64,000 nucleotides of DNA, from NCBI RefSeq assembly GCF_004345785.1, contig NZ_SLXI01000004.1, positions 144,514 to 208,513 of the forward strand, in the 5' to 3' direction. A program made the translations under genes and the position numbers. The stretch is from Bisgaardia hudsonensis (lineage in GTDB: Bacteria; Pseudomonadota; Gammaproteobacteria; Enterobacterales; Pasteurellaceae). Positions 12,346-20,437 of the stretch are shown one piece after another (within the stretch, counting starts at the first letter, position 1; every line of letters begins with the position of its first letter). The notes below the pieces were generated by a model. It searched no databases and was not told the origin of the DNA. It saw only the letters and a program-made list of their open reading frames with translations.

Positions 12346-12879
12346 ATGACTAAATATACTCAATCTTTTAAAAAGCATGTTGTGGATTTCTACCTAGATA
12401 ACCAACAATGTCTCCCATTAACCTATCGTCACTTTAATCTTCCAGAGAAAACCGTTCACAGATGGGTAACTAAATATCAACATTATGGTATAGATGGACT
12501 CGCTGTTTCTCGGACTAAAAAAATCTATACACCAGAACAAAAACTTGCTGTTGTGCAAGAAGTCATCTCTGGAAAATATTCTGCTGAGAAAGTGACATTA
12601 AAATTTGCCCTAGCAAGTTCAGCAATGGTCAGCCAATGGTTGCATGCTTATCTCAAAGAAGGTATAAAAGGACTTGAGCCAAAACCGAGAGGACGTTCTA
12701 CAATGAAACCCCAATATCCTAAAATGCCTCCAAAACCAACTAATCGCTTAGAAGAATTAGAGTTAGAAAATCTACGATTACGAGCGGAGTTAGCTTACTT
12801 AAAAAAGTGGCAAGAATACCGTCAGAAAATACAGAAAGAAACGAAGTTAAAGCGGACATTGTCCAAAAACTCCGATTAA
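12346..12879 (+). CDS. IS150-type transposase OrfA (helix-turn-helix protein)
   Basis: A 177-residue DNA-binding subunit of the transposase, probably recognising the terminal repeats. It carries two helix-turn-helix modules in the first 115 residues (around YRHFNLPEKTVHRWVTKYQ and LKFALASSAMVSQWLHAYL). A leucine-zipper-like segment follows (RLEELELENLRLRAELAYL, about 134-152), used for multimerisation. ATG 12346 after AAGGAGCAG is the natural start; a TTG further upstream lies within the terminal repeat. The sequence A-AAA-AAG at 12801-12807 is in the correct register for programmed -1 frameshifting into orfB. Confidence 0.9.
   Translation: MTKYTQSFKKHVVDFYLDNQQCLPLTYRHFNLPEKTVHRWVTKYQHYGIDGLAVSRTKKIYTPEQKLAVVQEVISGKYSAEKVTLKFALASSAMVSQWLHAYLKEGIKGLEPKPRGRSTMKPQYPKMPPKPTNRLEELELENLRLRAELAYLKKWQEYRQKIQKETKLKRTLSKNSD
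12801..12807 (+). promoter_or_regulatory. Programmed -1 ribosomal frameshift site
   Basis: A AAA AAG in the orfA reading frame (codons TTA AAA AAG) is the canonical slippery heptamer of IS3-family elements. The -1 frame enters orfB directly with GTG GCA AGA, which would yield the OrfAB fusion transposase. Confidence 0.75.
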
Positions 12880-13667
12880 GATTTCCACTGAGTTTATTGC
12901 TTGAGTTGGTTGGTTTGGCTCGCAGTGTCTTTTTCTATCATTTAAAACCGAAAAATGATAAAGATGCCAAGTTAATAGCTCGTATTCGGAAGATAAAAGC
13001 AGATAACCCCCAGTATGGTTACCGTCGTGTTGCGGCGGTATTGTCAGTTAATAAAAAACCTGTTCAACGTATAATTCAACAGCAAAGTTGGTAAGTTATA
13101 GGAAAGAAAAAACGAAGATATAACAGCTATCAAGGCACAGTGGGTAAAATTGCCCCAAATCGACTAAAACGTGATTTTATGGCAACAAAACCTTATGAGA
13201 AGTGGCTCACTGATGTGACAGAGTTTAAAGCACTGGATGGAAGAAAATGTTACCTTTCGCCTATTTTAGATAGATTTAATAATGAAATCATTGCCTATAA
13301 AGTGAGTCGAAGCCCTAACTTTCAGCAGATACAAGAGATGTTACAACAAGCATTAAGAAAATTGCCTAAAGATGCTAATCCTATATTGCACTCAGACCAA
13401 GGTTGGCAATATCAAATGCAACGTTATCAATACTTATTGAAATCAAATGGTATTCAACAAAGCATGTCGAGAAAGGGAAATTGCTTGGATAATGCTGCAA
13501 TGGAAAGTTTTTTCGGACGATTGAAAACGGAATGTTTTTATAAACAAAAATTTGAAAAAATAGAACAAGTAATACATGATTATATTCGCTACTACAATGA
13601 AAAACGGATACAATTAAGATTAAAAGGACTGAGTCCAATACAATATCGGATACAGTCCCTAAAATAA
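12807..13667 (+). pseudogene. IS150-type transposase OrfB (DDE), interrupted
   Basis: The catalytic half of the transposase. The C-terminal part (from about 13140) keeps the retroviral-integrase-like DDE core: Asp in WLTDVTEFKAL, Asp in ILHSDQGWQYQ, and Glu in NAAMESFFGRLKTE. The frame opened by the slippery site is stopped by TAA at 13092-13094 and then continues open in the same frame to 13667. Either this is a simple nonsense change, or two compensating small indels lie around 13080-13115. The +1 frame there reads KLVSYRK, which resembles the family better. Either way the full-length OrfAB cannot be made without readthrough. Confidence 0.85.
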
Positions 13668-13698
13668 CAGTCTAACTTTTTGGGGGCAGATCATTTTT

Positions 13699-13711
13699 AC
13701 CGCACTTTTTT
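13699..13711 (+). terminator. Right arm of aspA terminator with T run
   Basis: ACCGCACTTTTTT directly follows the right target duplication of the IS. It pairs with AAAGTGCGGT at 12265-12274. In the present arrangement it can no longer form a local hairpin with its partner. Confidence 0.75.
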
Positions 13712-13812
13712 CTTAAAAATAAAATAATTTCCATATTATTGCTCTACTGTTTAAGTGTCCATGATATTCCTATATAATGCTTAAACTTGATTATTTAAGA
13801 AAAGGAATTTAT

Positions 13813-14165
13813 ATGCAAAATCCAAAAAAATGATGTTCTTTATGCATCAATAGAATGGCAAGATCAGTGATGGACGGATATTTTTTATCATAAATATGTT
13901 AATGGTATTGCGAAAATTACCATTAATCGCCCACAAACTGTAAAGGAAATGATTTAGGCCTTTGCCGATGCACGTTTTGATGAAAAAATTGGTACGATTA
14001 TTTAAACCGGACAAGGAGAAAAAGCGTTTTGTTCTGGTTGTGATCAAAAAGTTCGTGGGGATTACGGTGGTGATAAAGATGAACCAAGGATACACCATTT
14101 AGATGAGCTAGATTTTCAATGAGATATTCGCATTTGCCCTAAAGTTGTGCTGATATGATGGTTAG
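13813..14165 (+). pseudogene. Decayed 5' fragment of menB
   Basis: About 350 bases align with the first 380 or so bases of the intact menB at 16954, including the ATG, an AAGGAA ribosome site and a TATAAT-like box just upstream. It is riddled with lesions: an inserted A just after the start, several in-frame stops (for example TGATGG near 13868 and TAG near 13957), point changes, and a clean 24-base deletion. The deletion falls exactly between two CGCCCACAA direct repeats present in the intact gene. Homology fades after the codons for TCPKPVV and the 3' half of menB is absent. It is in direct orientation to the intact gene, with the TonB receptor gene between them. Confidence 0.9.
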
Positions 14166-14288
14166 TAGTATTTGATGTAACTAATTTATAAAACCAATCT
14201 TGAGGTTACAATTATTTAACAAAATAAAAATATAATTAAACAAATTTTTTATAAAAATTAACAATATACTAAAAACTACAATTACCCT

Positions 14289-14333
14289 TTGACACTATAA
14301 TAGATAAGATGATACAAATGAGAATTATTTTTA
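14289..14333 (+). promoter_or_regulatory. Promoter with Fur box upstream of the TonB receptor
   Basis: TTGACA at 14289-14294 could be the -35 and GATACA at 14311-14316 the -10. Immediately after, TGAGAAT-T-ATTTTTA (14319-14333) resembles the 7-1-7 Fur box (TGATAAT-A-ATTATCA), matching best in its left half. Iron-loaded Fur would therefore repress the receptor. The assignment is inferred from sequence similarity and the downstream gene. Confidence 0.6.
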
Positions 14334-14358
14334 TTTTATTGCGCCAAAGGAGTCCATA

Positions 14359-16851
14359 TTGTTGAATAAAATTTTTTTTGCAAACAAAGCATTATTTCTT
14401 TATTTTTCTATTTTCTCTTTTTCCACTGTCTCTGCGGATGATCTTGATATTATTACTATTGAATCAGCAGAAATATCAACCAGTAAACCTTCTATAGAAC
14501 GTAAAACACATACTACTATTCAAAAAGAACTGATTCGAGATACGAGTGATTTGGCACGTTATACTACAGATGTTGGTATTGCCGATAATGGTCGCCGCTT
14601 GAAGGGCTTTTCAATGCGAGGAGTAGAGGGAAACCGTGTCGGAATAAGTATTGATGGAGTTGCGTTGCCTGATTTTGAAGAAAATTCTCTCTATAATCGC
14701 TATGGTAATTTTAATAATTCTCGCTTAAGTATTGATTCTGAACTAGTACGTAATATCGATATTGTGAAAGGTGCAGATTCTTTCAATCAAGGTAGCGGTG
14801 CACTTGGTGGAGGCGTGATTTATCGGACTTTAAATACCGATGATATCTTGATGCAAGAGGAAAAATGGGGTGGATTAGTACGTTCTGGTTATTCAAGTAA
14901 GAATGATGAATGGGTGTATACTATTGGTGCTGCTTATAAAGGCGAAAAACTAGATGCTCTTTTACTACACTCACAACGTCATGGACATGAAATGGAGAGT
15001 GCTGGCGGTAATATTACACCTTGGGCAGACTGTTATAGTTGGGACAGCAAGGAAGAATGTAGTGCAAAAATAGCAACAGATGCCATGTATGGAACTCGTC
15101 GAATTCACCCAGATCCTGAAAAGCATCGCTATAAAAGTTATCTATTTAAAATCGGCTATCAACTAATCCCTTCTCATAAAGTAGGAATAAATCTTTCAGC
15201 TCAAGATAAAACTCAATATACTTGGGAACATTCTTATGATTATAGTCTTGGTGGTTGGCGAGAAGTTGATGACTATGAAAAACGTTTAAATTTAAACCTG
15301 TACTATATCTATACACCTGAGAACAATACCTATATCAGTAAAATACATACTGCATTTGATCATATGTCCGCTGAAAATGGATCTATCAATTACAAAGGTA
15401 AACGTAAATATGGCGATAAAAGTATTCGAGAACCAATGGATAAAATTGATAATCGAAAAATGACATCAACCTTTAATCGTTTGAGTATAACTGCAGAATC
15501 TCAACCTTTCCAAATATTTAAAATGGATAATTTGCTCACATTAAAAGCTTATTACAGTGAGAAAGAATTTGAAAATATTAACTTAGATAAATTTTTATAT
15601 ACATTTGATGGCAGTCATTACAGAATAGGTGACGTACAATCAACACTGAAATATACAATACAACGCCCTGTAAAAAATAAAGTATTTAGTATTAGTTTAC
15701 AAGATAACTTATTTATTAATGATATATTTAGCTCTACTTTTGGTGTGAAGTATAATCACGAAAAAATGGATGTGAGACCATATCGATCTGATACTCCTTG
15801 TAGTAATAACTGTTTATGGGCAGAAGAAAAAATGCCACCAAAAGATACGACTTTTGTTAATTGGAATGGTTTTTTTGGGGTAGATGCTCAGTTAAATTAT
15901 AATTGGAAAGTCGGTTATAATATTGGCACAGGATATCGTATACCGACATCCTCGGAAATGATTTTTACCTATCGTAATCCAGCTGGAAACTGGTTGGCTA
16001 ATCCTGATTTAAAAGCTGAACGTAGCCTAAACCATAATCTTTTTCTAAAAGGAGAAGGGACGCTTGGGTATTTCAACCTTAATTTACATTATACTAATTA
16101 TAAAGATTTCTTATTCCAAAAAGAGTCTTTTATGAGTTATCCAATAGATTTTATACAAAATGGAAAACATTATACTTGTGGTGTCAACTATGATTGTGGA
16201 GATGCCGGTGTTGCTTATACTATCGCCCAACAAATGGTTAACTTAGATTCAGCAAAAATTTATGGTTTAGAAATAAGCGGAAAACTTAATTTGGATGAGG
16301 TTTCTCCATTACCTAGAGGTCTCTCTGCAATGGGAAGCTTGGGCTACACTAAAGGAAAACTATCAACTGGTGATAGTTTATTAACTTTGCAACCATTAAA
16401 ACTAGTTCTTGGTTTAGATTATGAAGATCCTACAGGTAAATTTGGGATTTTCACTCGAGCAACCTATAATCGAGGTAAAAAGGCTGGAGATGCTAAAGTC
16501 ACTAATCATTTTGTCTCCTTTGATAAAGGATGTCAAAAATGGGAAGATGATCTATGGTTTGGTCGTCGCTGTATATTACCAGGTGATCTAGAGGAAAAAG
16601 AAAGCTATAATTGGTTGAATGAATCTTATTGGACTGTTGATGTTTTTGGTTTCTACAAACCAATCAAAAAATTAACTTTACGTGCAGGTATCTACAATTT
16701 ATTTAACAAAAAATATCATACTTGGGATAGCTTACGTGGGATTAATCGATATTCGACTACAAATACTGTTCCACCGGATGATAGACAAGGTTTGGAGCGC
16801 TATTATGCACCTGGACGTAATTATAGTTTATCAATAGAATACAAATTCTAA
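14359..16851 (+). CDS. TonB-dependent outer-membrane receptor, hemoglobin/transferrin-type family
   Basis: An 830-residue outer-membrane receptor. A signal peptide (about residues 1-26, cut after VSA) precedes a TonB-box-like DIITIESAEIS. A plug domain follows (about 45-160; RRLKGFSMRGVEGNRVGISIDG and GSGALGGGVIYRTL are typical). A 22-strand barrel ends in SIEYKF with the C-terminal aromatic. The plug and the last strand (LRGINRYSTTNTV, ERYYAPGRNYSLSIEYKF) resemble hemoglobin/haptoglobin, transferrin and lactoferrin receptors. The ligand is not certain. Translation appears to start at TTG 14359 (or 14362) after AAAGGAG. There is no CCAA tetramer repeat near the start, so slipped-strand phase variation as in hgp genes is not seen. 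Confidence 0.88.
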   Translation: MLNKIFFANKALFLYFSIFSFSTVSADDLDIITIESAEISTSKPSIERKTHTTIQKELIRDTSDLARYTTDVGIADNGRRLKGFSMRGVEGNRVGISIDGVALPDFEENSLYNRYGNFNNSRLSIDSELVRNIDIVKGADSFNQGSGALGGGVIYRTLNTDDILMQEEKWGGLVRSGYSSKNDEWVYTIGAAYKGEKLDALLLHSQRHGHEMESAGGNITPWADCYSWDSKEECSAKIATDAMYGTRRIHPDPEKHRYKSYLFKIGYQLIPSHKVGINLSAQDKTQYTWEHSYDYSLGGWREVDDYEKRLNLNLYYIYTPENNTYISKIHTAFDHMSAENGSINYKGKRKYGDKSIREPMDKIDNRKMTSTFNRLSITAESQPFQIFKMDNLLTLKAYYSEKEFENINLDKFLYTFDGSHYRIGDVQSTLKYTIQRPVKNKVFSISLQDNLFINDIFSSTFGVKYNHEKMDVRPYRSDTPCSNNCLWAEEKMPPKDTTFVNWNGFFGVDAQLNYNWKVGYNIGTGYRIPTSSEMIFTYRNPAGNWLANPDLKAERSLNHNLFLKGEGTLGYFNLNLHYTNYKDFLFQKESFMSYPIDFIQNGKHYTCGVNYDCGDAGVAYTIAQQMVNLDSAKIYGLEISGKLNLDEVSPLPRGLSAMGSLGYTKGKLSTGDSLLTLQPLKLVLGLDYEDPTGKFGIFTRATYNRGKKAGDAKVTNHFVSFDKGCQKWEDDLWFGRRCILPGDLEEKESYNWLNESYWTVDVFGFYKPIKKLTLRAGIYNLFNKKYHTWDSLRGINRYSTTNTVPPDDRQGLERYYAPGRNYSLSIEYKF

Positions 16852-16905
16852 ATAATTATTAAAAAATAGAATATTTTTTGATTTTTATTACATTTGATCA
16901 TTTTT

Positions 16906-16938
16906 GGGGAAATTAATGTATAATTTCCCCGTTTTTTT
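16906..16938 (+). terminator. Hairpin with T run between receptor gene and menB
   Basis: GGGGAAATTA (16906-16915), loop ATGTA, TAATTTCCCC (16921-16930), then G and seven T. It should end the receptor transcript. Its loop and right arm also contain TATAAT (16919-16924), with TTGATC at 16894-16899 upstream. A menB promoter may therefore be superimposed on the terminator, only 15 to 50 bases before the menB ATG. Confidence 0.75.
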
Positions 16939-16953
16939 AATTAAGGAAAAGTT

Positions 16954-17811
16954 ATGCAAAACCCTAAAGATGATGTACTTTATGCACCAATAGAATGGCA
17001 AGATCACAGTGATGGTTATACGGATATTCTTTATCATAAATCCACAGATGGTATCGCTAAGATAACTATTAATCGCCCACAAGTGCGTAATGCGTTTCGC
17101 CCACAAACGGTAAAGGAAATGATTGAGGCATTTGCTGATGCTCGTTTTGATGAAAAAATTGGTACGATTATTTTAACTGGACAAGGCGAAAAAGCCTTTT
17201 GCTCTGGCGGAGATCAAAAAGTGCGTGGGGATTACGGTGGCTACAAAGATGAATCTGGGGTACACCATTTAAATGTGCTAGATTTTCAACGAGATATTCG
17301 CACTTGTCCTAAACCGGTTGTTGCTATGGTAGCTGGTTATGCTATTGGAGGCGGTCATGTTTTACATATGTTATGTGATTTAACGATTGCTGCTGATAAT
17401 GCAATTTTTGGTCAGACTGGTCCAAAAGTAGGATCTTTTGATGGCGGTTGGGGAGCTTCTTATATGGCTCGTTTAGTGGGACAGAAAAAAGCACGTGAAA
17501 TTTGGTTTTTATGTCGTCAATATAATGCTCAAGAGGCATTAGATATGGGGCTAGTCAATACAGTTGTGCCTTATGCTGAATTAGAAAAAGAAACAGTACG
17601 TTGGTGTCGAGAAATGTTGCGTAATAGTCCAATTGCTTTACGTTGTTTGAAAGCAGCATTAAATGCAGACTGTGATGGTCAAGCGGGTTTACAAGAGCTA
17701 GCTGGGAATGCGACGATGTTGTTCTATATGACTGAGGAAGGTCAAGAGGGACGTAATGCCTTTAATGAAAAACGAGCACCAGATTTTAGCAAGTTTAAAC
17801 GTAATCCTTGA
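16954..17811 (+). CDS. menB: 1,4-dihydroxy-2-naphthoyl-CoA synthase
   Basis: A 285-residue crotonase-fold enzyme, the usual MenB length, that closes the second ring in menaquinone synthesis from o-succinylbenzoyl-CoA. Characteristic stretches are [20 protein letters not shown] (about 82-101), an oxyanion-hole segment [17 protein letters not shown], and the catalytic loop [20 protein letters not shown]. The C terminus DFSKFKRNP is typical. The start ATG follows AAGGAAAA. lspA begins 22 bases after its stop. A broken copy of its first half lies 3.1 kb upstream. Confidence 0.98.
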   Translation: MQNPKDDVLYAPIEWQDHSDGYTDILYHKSTDGIAKITINRPQVRNAFRPQTVKEMIEAFADARFDEKIGTIILTGQGEKAFCSGGDQKVRGDYGGYKDESGVHHLNVLDFQRDIRTCPKPVVAMVAGYAIGGGHVLHMLCDLTIAADNAIFGQTGPKVGSFDGGWGASYMARLVGQKKAREIWFLCRQYNAQEALDMGLVNTVVPYAELEKETVRWCREMLRNSPIALRCLKAALNADCDGQAGLQELAGNATMLFYMTEEGQEGRNAFNEKRAPDFSKFKRNP

Positions 17812-17833
17812 TTAATTTGGATAATTTAACATT

Positions 17834-18322
17834 ATGATAAATACAAAATCAAAAACAGGGTTAGCCTTTTTATGGTTAAGTGCGGTTGTTTTTTGTGTAG
17901 ATTTAGCCACGAAGTATTTGGTTATAAAAAATTTTGCATTGTATGATAGTATCAGTATTCTTCCTGTTTTTAATTTAACTTATGTACGAAATTATGGTGC
18001 GGCATTTAGTTTTTTAGCAGATCATTCAGGTTGGCAAAAACTATTTTTTATTACATTAGCTATTGTTATTTCAGGGGTGCTTATTTATTTTCTATATCAG
18101 AATACTAAGTGTAAATTATTACAAAACGCTGCATATTCTCTTATTATCGGTGGCGCATTAGGCAATGCAATGGATCGTGCTTACAATGGCTTTGTGATTG
18201 ATTTCTTTGATTTTTATTGGAGAGATTGGCATTATCCTGTCTTCAATGTAGCAGATATTGGTATTACTATTGGTGCGATGTTATTAATTATTGATTCTTT
18301 CAAAAGCAAAAATGACAAATAG
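17834..18322 (+). CDS. lspA: Lipoprotein signal peptidase (signal peptidase II)
   Basis: A 162-residue inner-membrane aspartyl protease with four membrane helices that removes signal peptides from lipid-modified prolipoproteins. The two catalytic aspartates are visible: Asp123 in GFVIDFFDFYW and Asp141 in FNVADIGITIG. The GNAMDR segment and RNYGAAFSFL are also conserved. The gene lies between menB and ispH with short gaps, and lspA-ispH is a common bacterial pairing. Confidence 0.97.
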   Translation: MINTKSKTGLAFLWLSAVVFCVDLATKYLVIKNFALYDSISILPVFNLTYVRNYGAAFSFLADHSGWQKLFFITLAIVISGVLIYFLYQNTKCKLLQNAAYSLIIGGALGNAMDRAYNGFVIDFFDFYWRDWHYPVFNVADIGITIGAMLLIIDSFKSKNDK

Positions 18323-18338
18323 AGAGTGATAAAAACGA

Positions 18339-19280
18339 ATGAAGATTATTCTAGCTAATCCTAGAGGTTTTTGTGCTGGCGTTGATCGTGCAATTAGTAT
18401 TGTGGAACTCGCTCTTGAGATCCACGGTGCACCGATTTATGTTAGGCATGAGGTTGTACATAACCGTTTTGTTGTGAATGGTTTAAAAGAAAGTGGGGCT
18501 ATTTTTGTTGAAGAGCTTGATGAAGTACCAGATGGGGCGATTGTCATTTTTTCAGCCCATGGGGTTTCTCAGGCTGTTCGCCAAGAAGCAAAAAATCGAG
18601 GATTAAAAGTTTTTGATGCAACTTGCCCCTTGGTGACTAAAGTACATATGCAAGTTGCAAGAGCAAGTCGTAAAGGGGTAAAGGCTATTTTAATTGGGCA
18701 TGAAGGGCATCCTGAAGTTGAAGGAACAATGGGACAATACGATAATACTCAAGGCGGTATTTATCTTGTTGAAGATGTTGAGGATATTACTAATTTAGCT
18801 TTACAAGATAGTGAAGATATTACTTTTATGACTCAAACAACTTTATCTATTGATGATACGAGTGATGTGATTGAGGCGTTAAAGAAAAAGTATCCAGCTA
18901 TTCAAGGACCAAGAAAAAATGATATTTGTTATGCGACAACTAATCGTCAGCAAGCGGTGCGTAAGCTTGCTGAACAATCTGATCTTGTTATTGTAGTAGG
19001 TTCTAAAAACTCATCAAATTCAAATCGTTTGGCGGAACTTGCATCAAGAATGGACGTTTCTGCTAAATTAGTTGATGATGCTAATGATATTGATCCTGTT
19101 TGGCTTGATAATGTTAAGACAATTGGCGTAACCGCTGGAGCGTCCGCACCAGAGGTACTTGTGCAGTTAGTTATTAATCGGTTAAAGGAACTGGGTGCTG
19201 AAACAGTAGAAGAATTACAAGGTTGTGAGGAAAATACGGTTTTTGAAGTGCCGAAGGAATTGCGAATAAAAGCAGTTTAA
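18339..19280 (+). CDS. ispH: 4-hydroxy-3-methylbut-2-enyl diphosphate reductase
   Basis: A 313-residue iron-sulfur enzyme for the last step of the non-mevalonate isoprenoid pathway, giving IPP and DMAPP. The three cluster cysteines are Cys12 ([10 protein letters not shown]), Cys96 ([11 protein letters not shown]) and Cys197 ([11 protein letters not shown]). The catalytic TQTTLS segment and the [14 protein letters not shown] histidine loop are present. It starts 16 bases after lspA and ends the operon with a strong terminator. Confidence 0.98.
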   Translation: MKIILANPRGFCAGVDRAISIVELALEIHGAPIYVRHEVVHNRFVVNGLKESGAIFVEELDEVPDGAIVIFSAHGVSQAVRQEAKNRGLKVFDATCPLVTKVHMQVARASRKGVKAILIGHEGHPEVEGTMGQYDNTQGGIYLVEDVEDITNLALQDSEDITFMTQTTLSIDDTSDVIEALKKKYPAIQGPRKNDICYATTNRQQAVRKLAEQSDLVIVVGSKNSSNSNRLAELASRMDVSAKLVDDANDIDPVWLDNVKTIGVTAGASAPEVLVQLVINRLKELGAETVEELQGCEENTVFEVPKELRIKAV

Positions 19281-19344
19281 TGAATTTTGTAATAATTTTT
19301 ATTTGAATATTATTAGCTAAAAAATAATTTTATTTTTGATATAT

Positions 19345-19377
19345 GGCATAGTAGTTTTTATCTACTATGCCTTTTTT
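19345..19377 (+). terminator. Terminator of menB-lspA-ispH
   Basis: GGCATAGTAG, a seven-base loop, CTACTATGCC and six T. This is a perfect 10-bp stem, 65 bases after the ispH stop. Confidence 0.92.
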
Positions 19378-19421
19378 ATTCAATAAACTTTCAATGTTAA
19401 TTTGAATAGGGGATTAAATTA

Positions 19422-19808
19422 TCAACGTATTGCGATAGCTTCTATTTCTATTGCAACGTCTTTTGGTAGGCGAGCAACTTCAACACAAGAACGAGCTGGA
19501 AAACTTGGATGATTATTTTCTTTAAAAAATAGCTCATATTCTTTATTTACTGTTGCAAAATCATTTAAATCTTTTACAAAAACAGTTGTTTTGACAATAT
19601 TTGCAACAACCAGTCCTGATTGTTCAATAATTGCTTTGACATTTTCTAAAGATTGGCGAGTTTGAGCGACAATATCATTGGCAATTTCTCCTGTTACTGG
19701 ATTGACGGGGATTTGTCCTGAGGTAATTACCATATTACCTAAATCAACCGCTTGTACATAAGGTCCGATTGCTGCGGGAGCATTTTCTGTGTGGATTATT
19801 TTTGTCAT
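19422..19808 (-). CDS. ridA: RidA-family 2-iminobutanoate/2-iminopropanoate deaminase
   Basis: A 128-residue trimeric YjgF/RidA protein that hydrolyses reactive enamines and imines released by PLP enzymes. The signature FPARSCVEVARLPKDVAIEIEA holds the conserved Arg106 that binds the substrate carboxylate. AIGPYVQAV and TSGQIPVNP are also typical. It lies 35 bases downstream of the PLP-dependent pabC-like gene on the minus strand, which fits its protective role for such enzymes. Confidence 0.96.
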   Translation of the reverse strand: MTKIIHTENAPAAIGPYVQAVDLGNMVITSGQIPVNPVTGEIANDIVAQTRQSLENVKAIIEQSGLVVANIVKTTVFVKDLNDFATVNKEYELFFKENNHPSFPARSCVEVARLPKDVAIEIEAIAIR

Positions 19809-19843
19809 TTTTAATTTCCTTATTCTTATTTAATTAATTGACA

Positions 19844-20422
19844 TTATAAGCCATTTAAAGCATTAATTAAGCGTATTTCATCAAATTTTGCAATATCTTC
19901 TACAGAAATAGAGCAAGATTTAATTTTATTTTCGGCAAGTAATTTTGCTCGTTGCGTTCCTTCAAGGAGCGGTGTATCAGGAGTAAACCAATCCTTTCCT
20001 CGTCTAAAGATTAAATTACCAATAGAACAATCGGTTACTCTTCCTTTTTTAATGATGATTATTTCATCACAATCTCCTTTTTTTTCAAGTAGTTGATTGA
20101 GTAAATCACGATGACAATATTTTAGTGAATAATCAATTTCATCACAAATCACAGGTTTAAAAGAACGATATACTTTCTGTTGATAGGGAAAAAATTGTAT
20201 TTCATAATTACTATTTGAATAATTAATACGGCAACGAACTATCTCTGCTTGAGGTAGTGGCGTAAGTGCGGTGGCTTTTTCAATAATTTTTTTTAGATCA
20301 AATTTGCGATAGCTTTTTTTACTATAAAGTTTTTTTAAACTTTGTTCATAACGGATTTGGTGGTAATTCACATTTTCGATAATGCCATTTTTAATACAAA
20401 GTGTTTCAAAGAGAGTAAACAT
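19844..20422 (-). CDS. Aminodeoxychorismate lyase-like class IV aminotransferase fold protein
   Basis: A 192-residue PLP-dependent protein, shorter than E. coli PabC (about 270), which would split 4-amino-4-deoxychorismate into p-aminobenzoate and pyruvate. The probable PLP lysine is Lys101 in DYSLKYCHRDLLNQLL. The segment CDEIIIIKKGRVTDCSIGNL followed by FTPDTPLLEGTQRAKL matches the cofactor-phosphate region of the family. The N-terminal domain is reduced. The start is 15 bases from the end of pabB. Context strongly supports PabC activity; the short length leaves some doubt. Confidence 0.82.
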   Translation of the reverse strand: MFTLFETLCIKNGIIENVNYHQIRYEQSLKKLYSKKSYRKFDLKKIIEKATALTPLPQAEIVRCRINYSNSNYEIQFFPYQQKVYRSFKPVICDEIDYSLKYCHRDLLNQLLEKKGDCDEIIIIKKGRVTDCSIGNLIFRRGKDWFTPDTPLLEGTQRAKLLAENKIKSCSISVEDIAKFDEIRLINALNGL

Positions 20423-20437
20423 TTTTTCCTTATATTG

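Larger units (their letters stand above)
12292..13693 (+). mobile_element. IS3-family (IS150-like) insertion sequence, 1402 bp
   Basis: The terminal inverted repeats are TGATCTGCTCCCCAAAAGTT... at 12292-12316 and its complement at 13669-13693, with 22 of 25 positions matching. The element is flanked by TTT on both sides (12289-12291, 13694-13696), a likely 3-bp target duplication as produced by IS150-type elements. Inside are orfA, an A6G frameshift site, and orfB with the DDE catalytic residues. OrfB is interrupted, so this copy is probably not autonomous. Confidence 0.93.

Noticed and set aside
13140..13667. Separate transposase gene starting at GTG 13140
   Set aside because: It is in the same frame as the upstream orfB part and lacks a ribosome site. 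It is the distal part of an interrupted orfB.
14359..16851. Phase-variable hemoglobin receptor with tetramer repeats
   Set aside because: No CCAA or other short tandem repeat occurs near the start of the gene, and the frame is uninterrupted.
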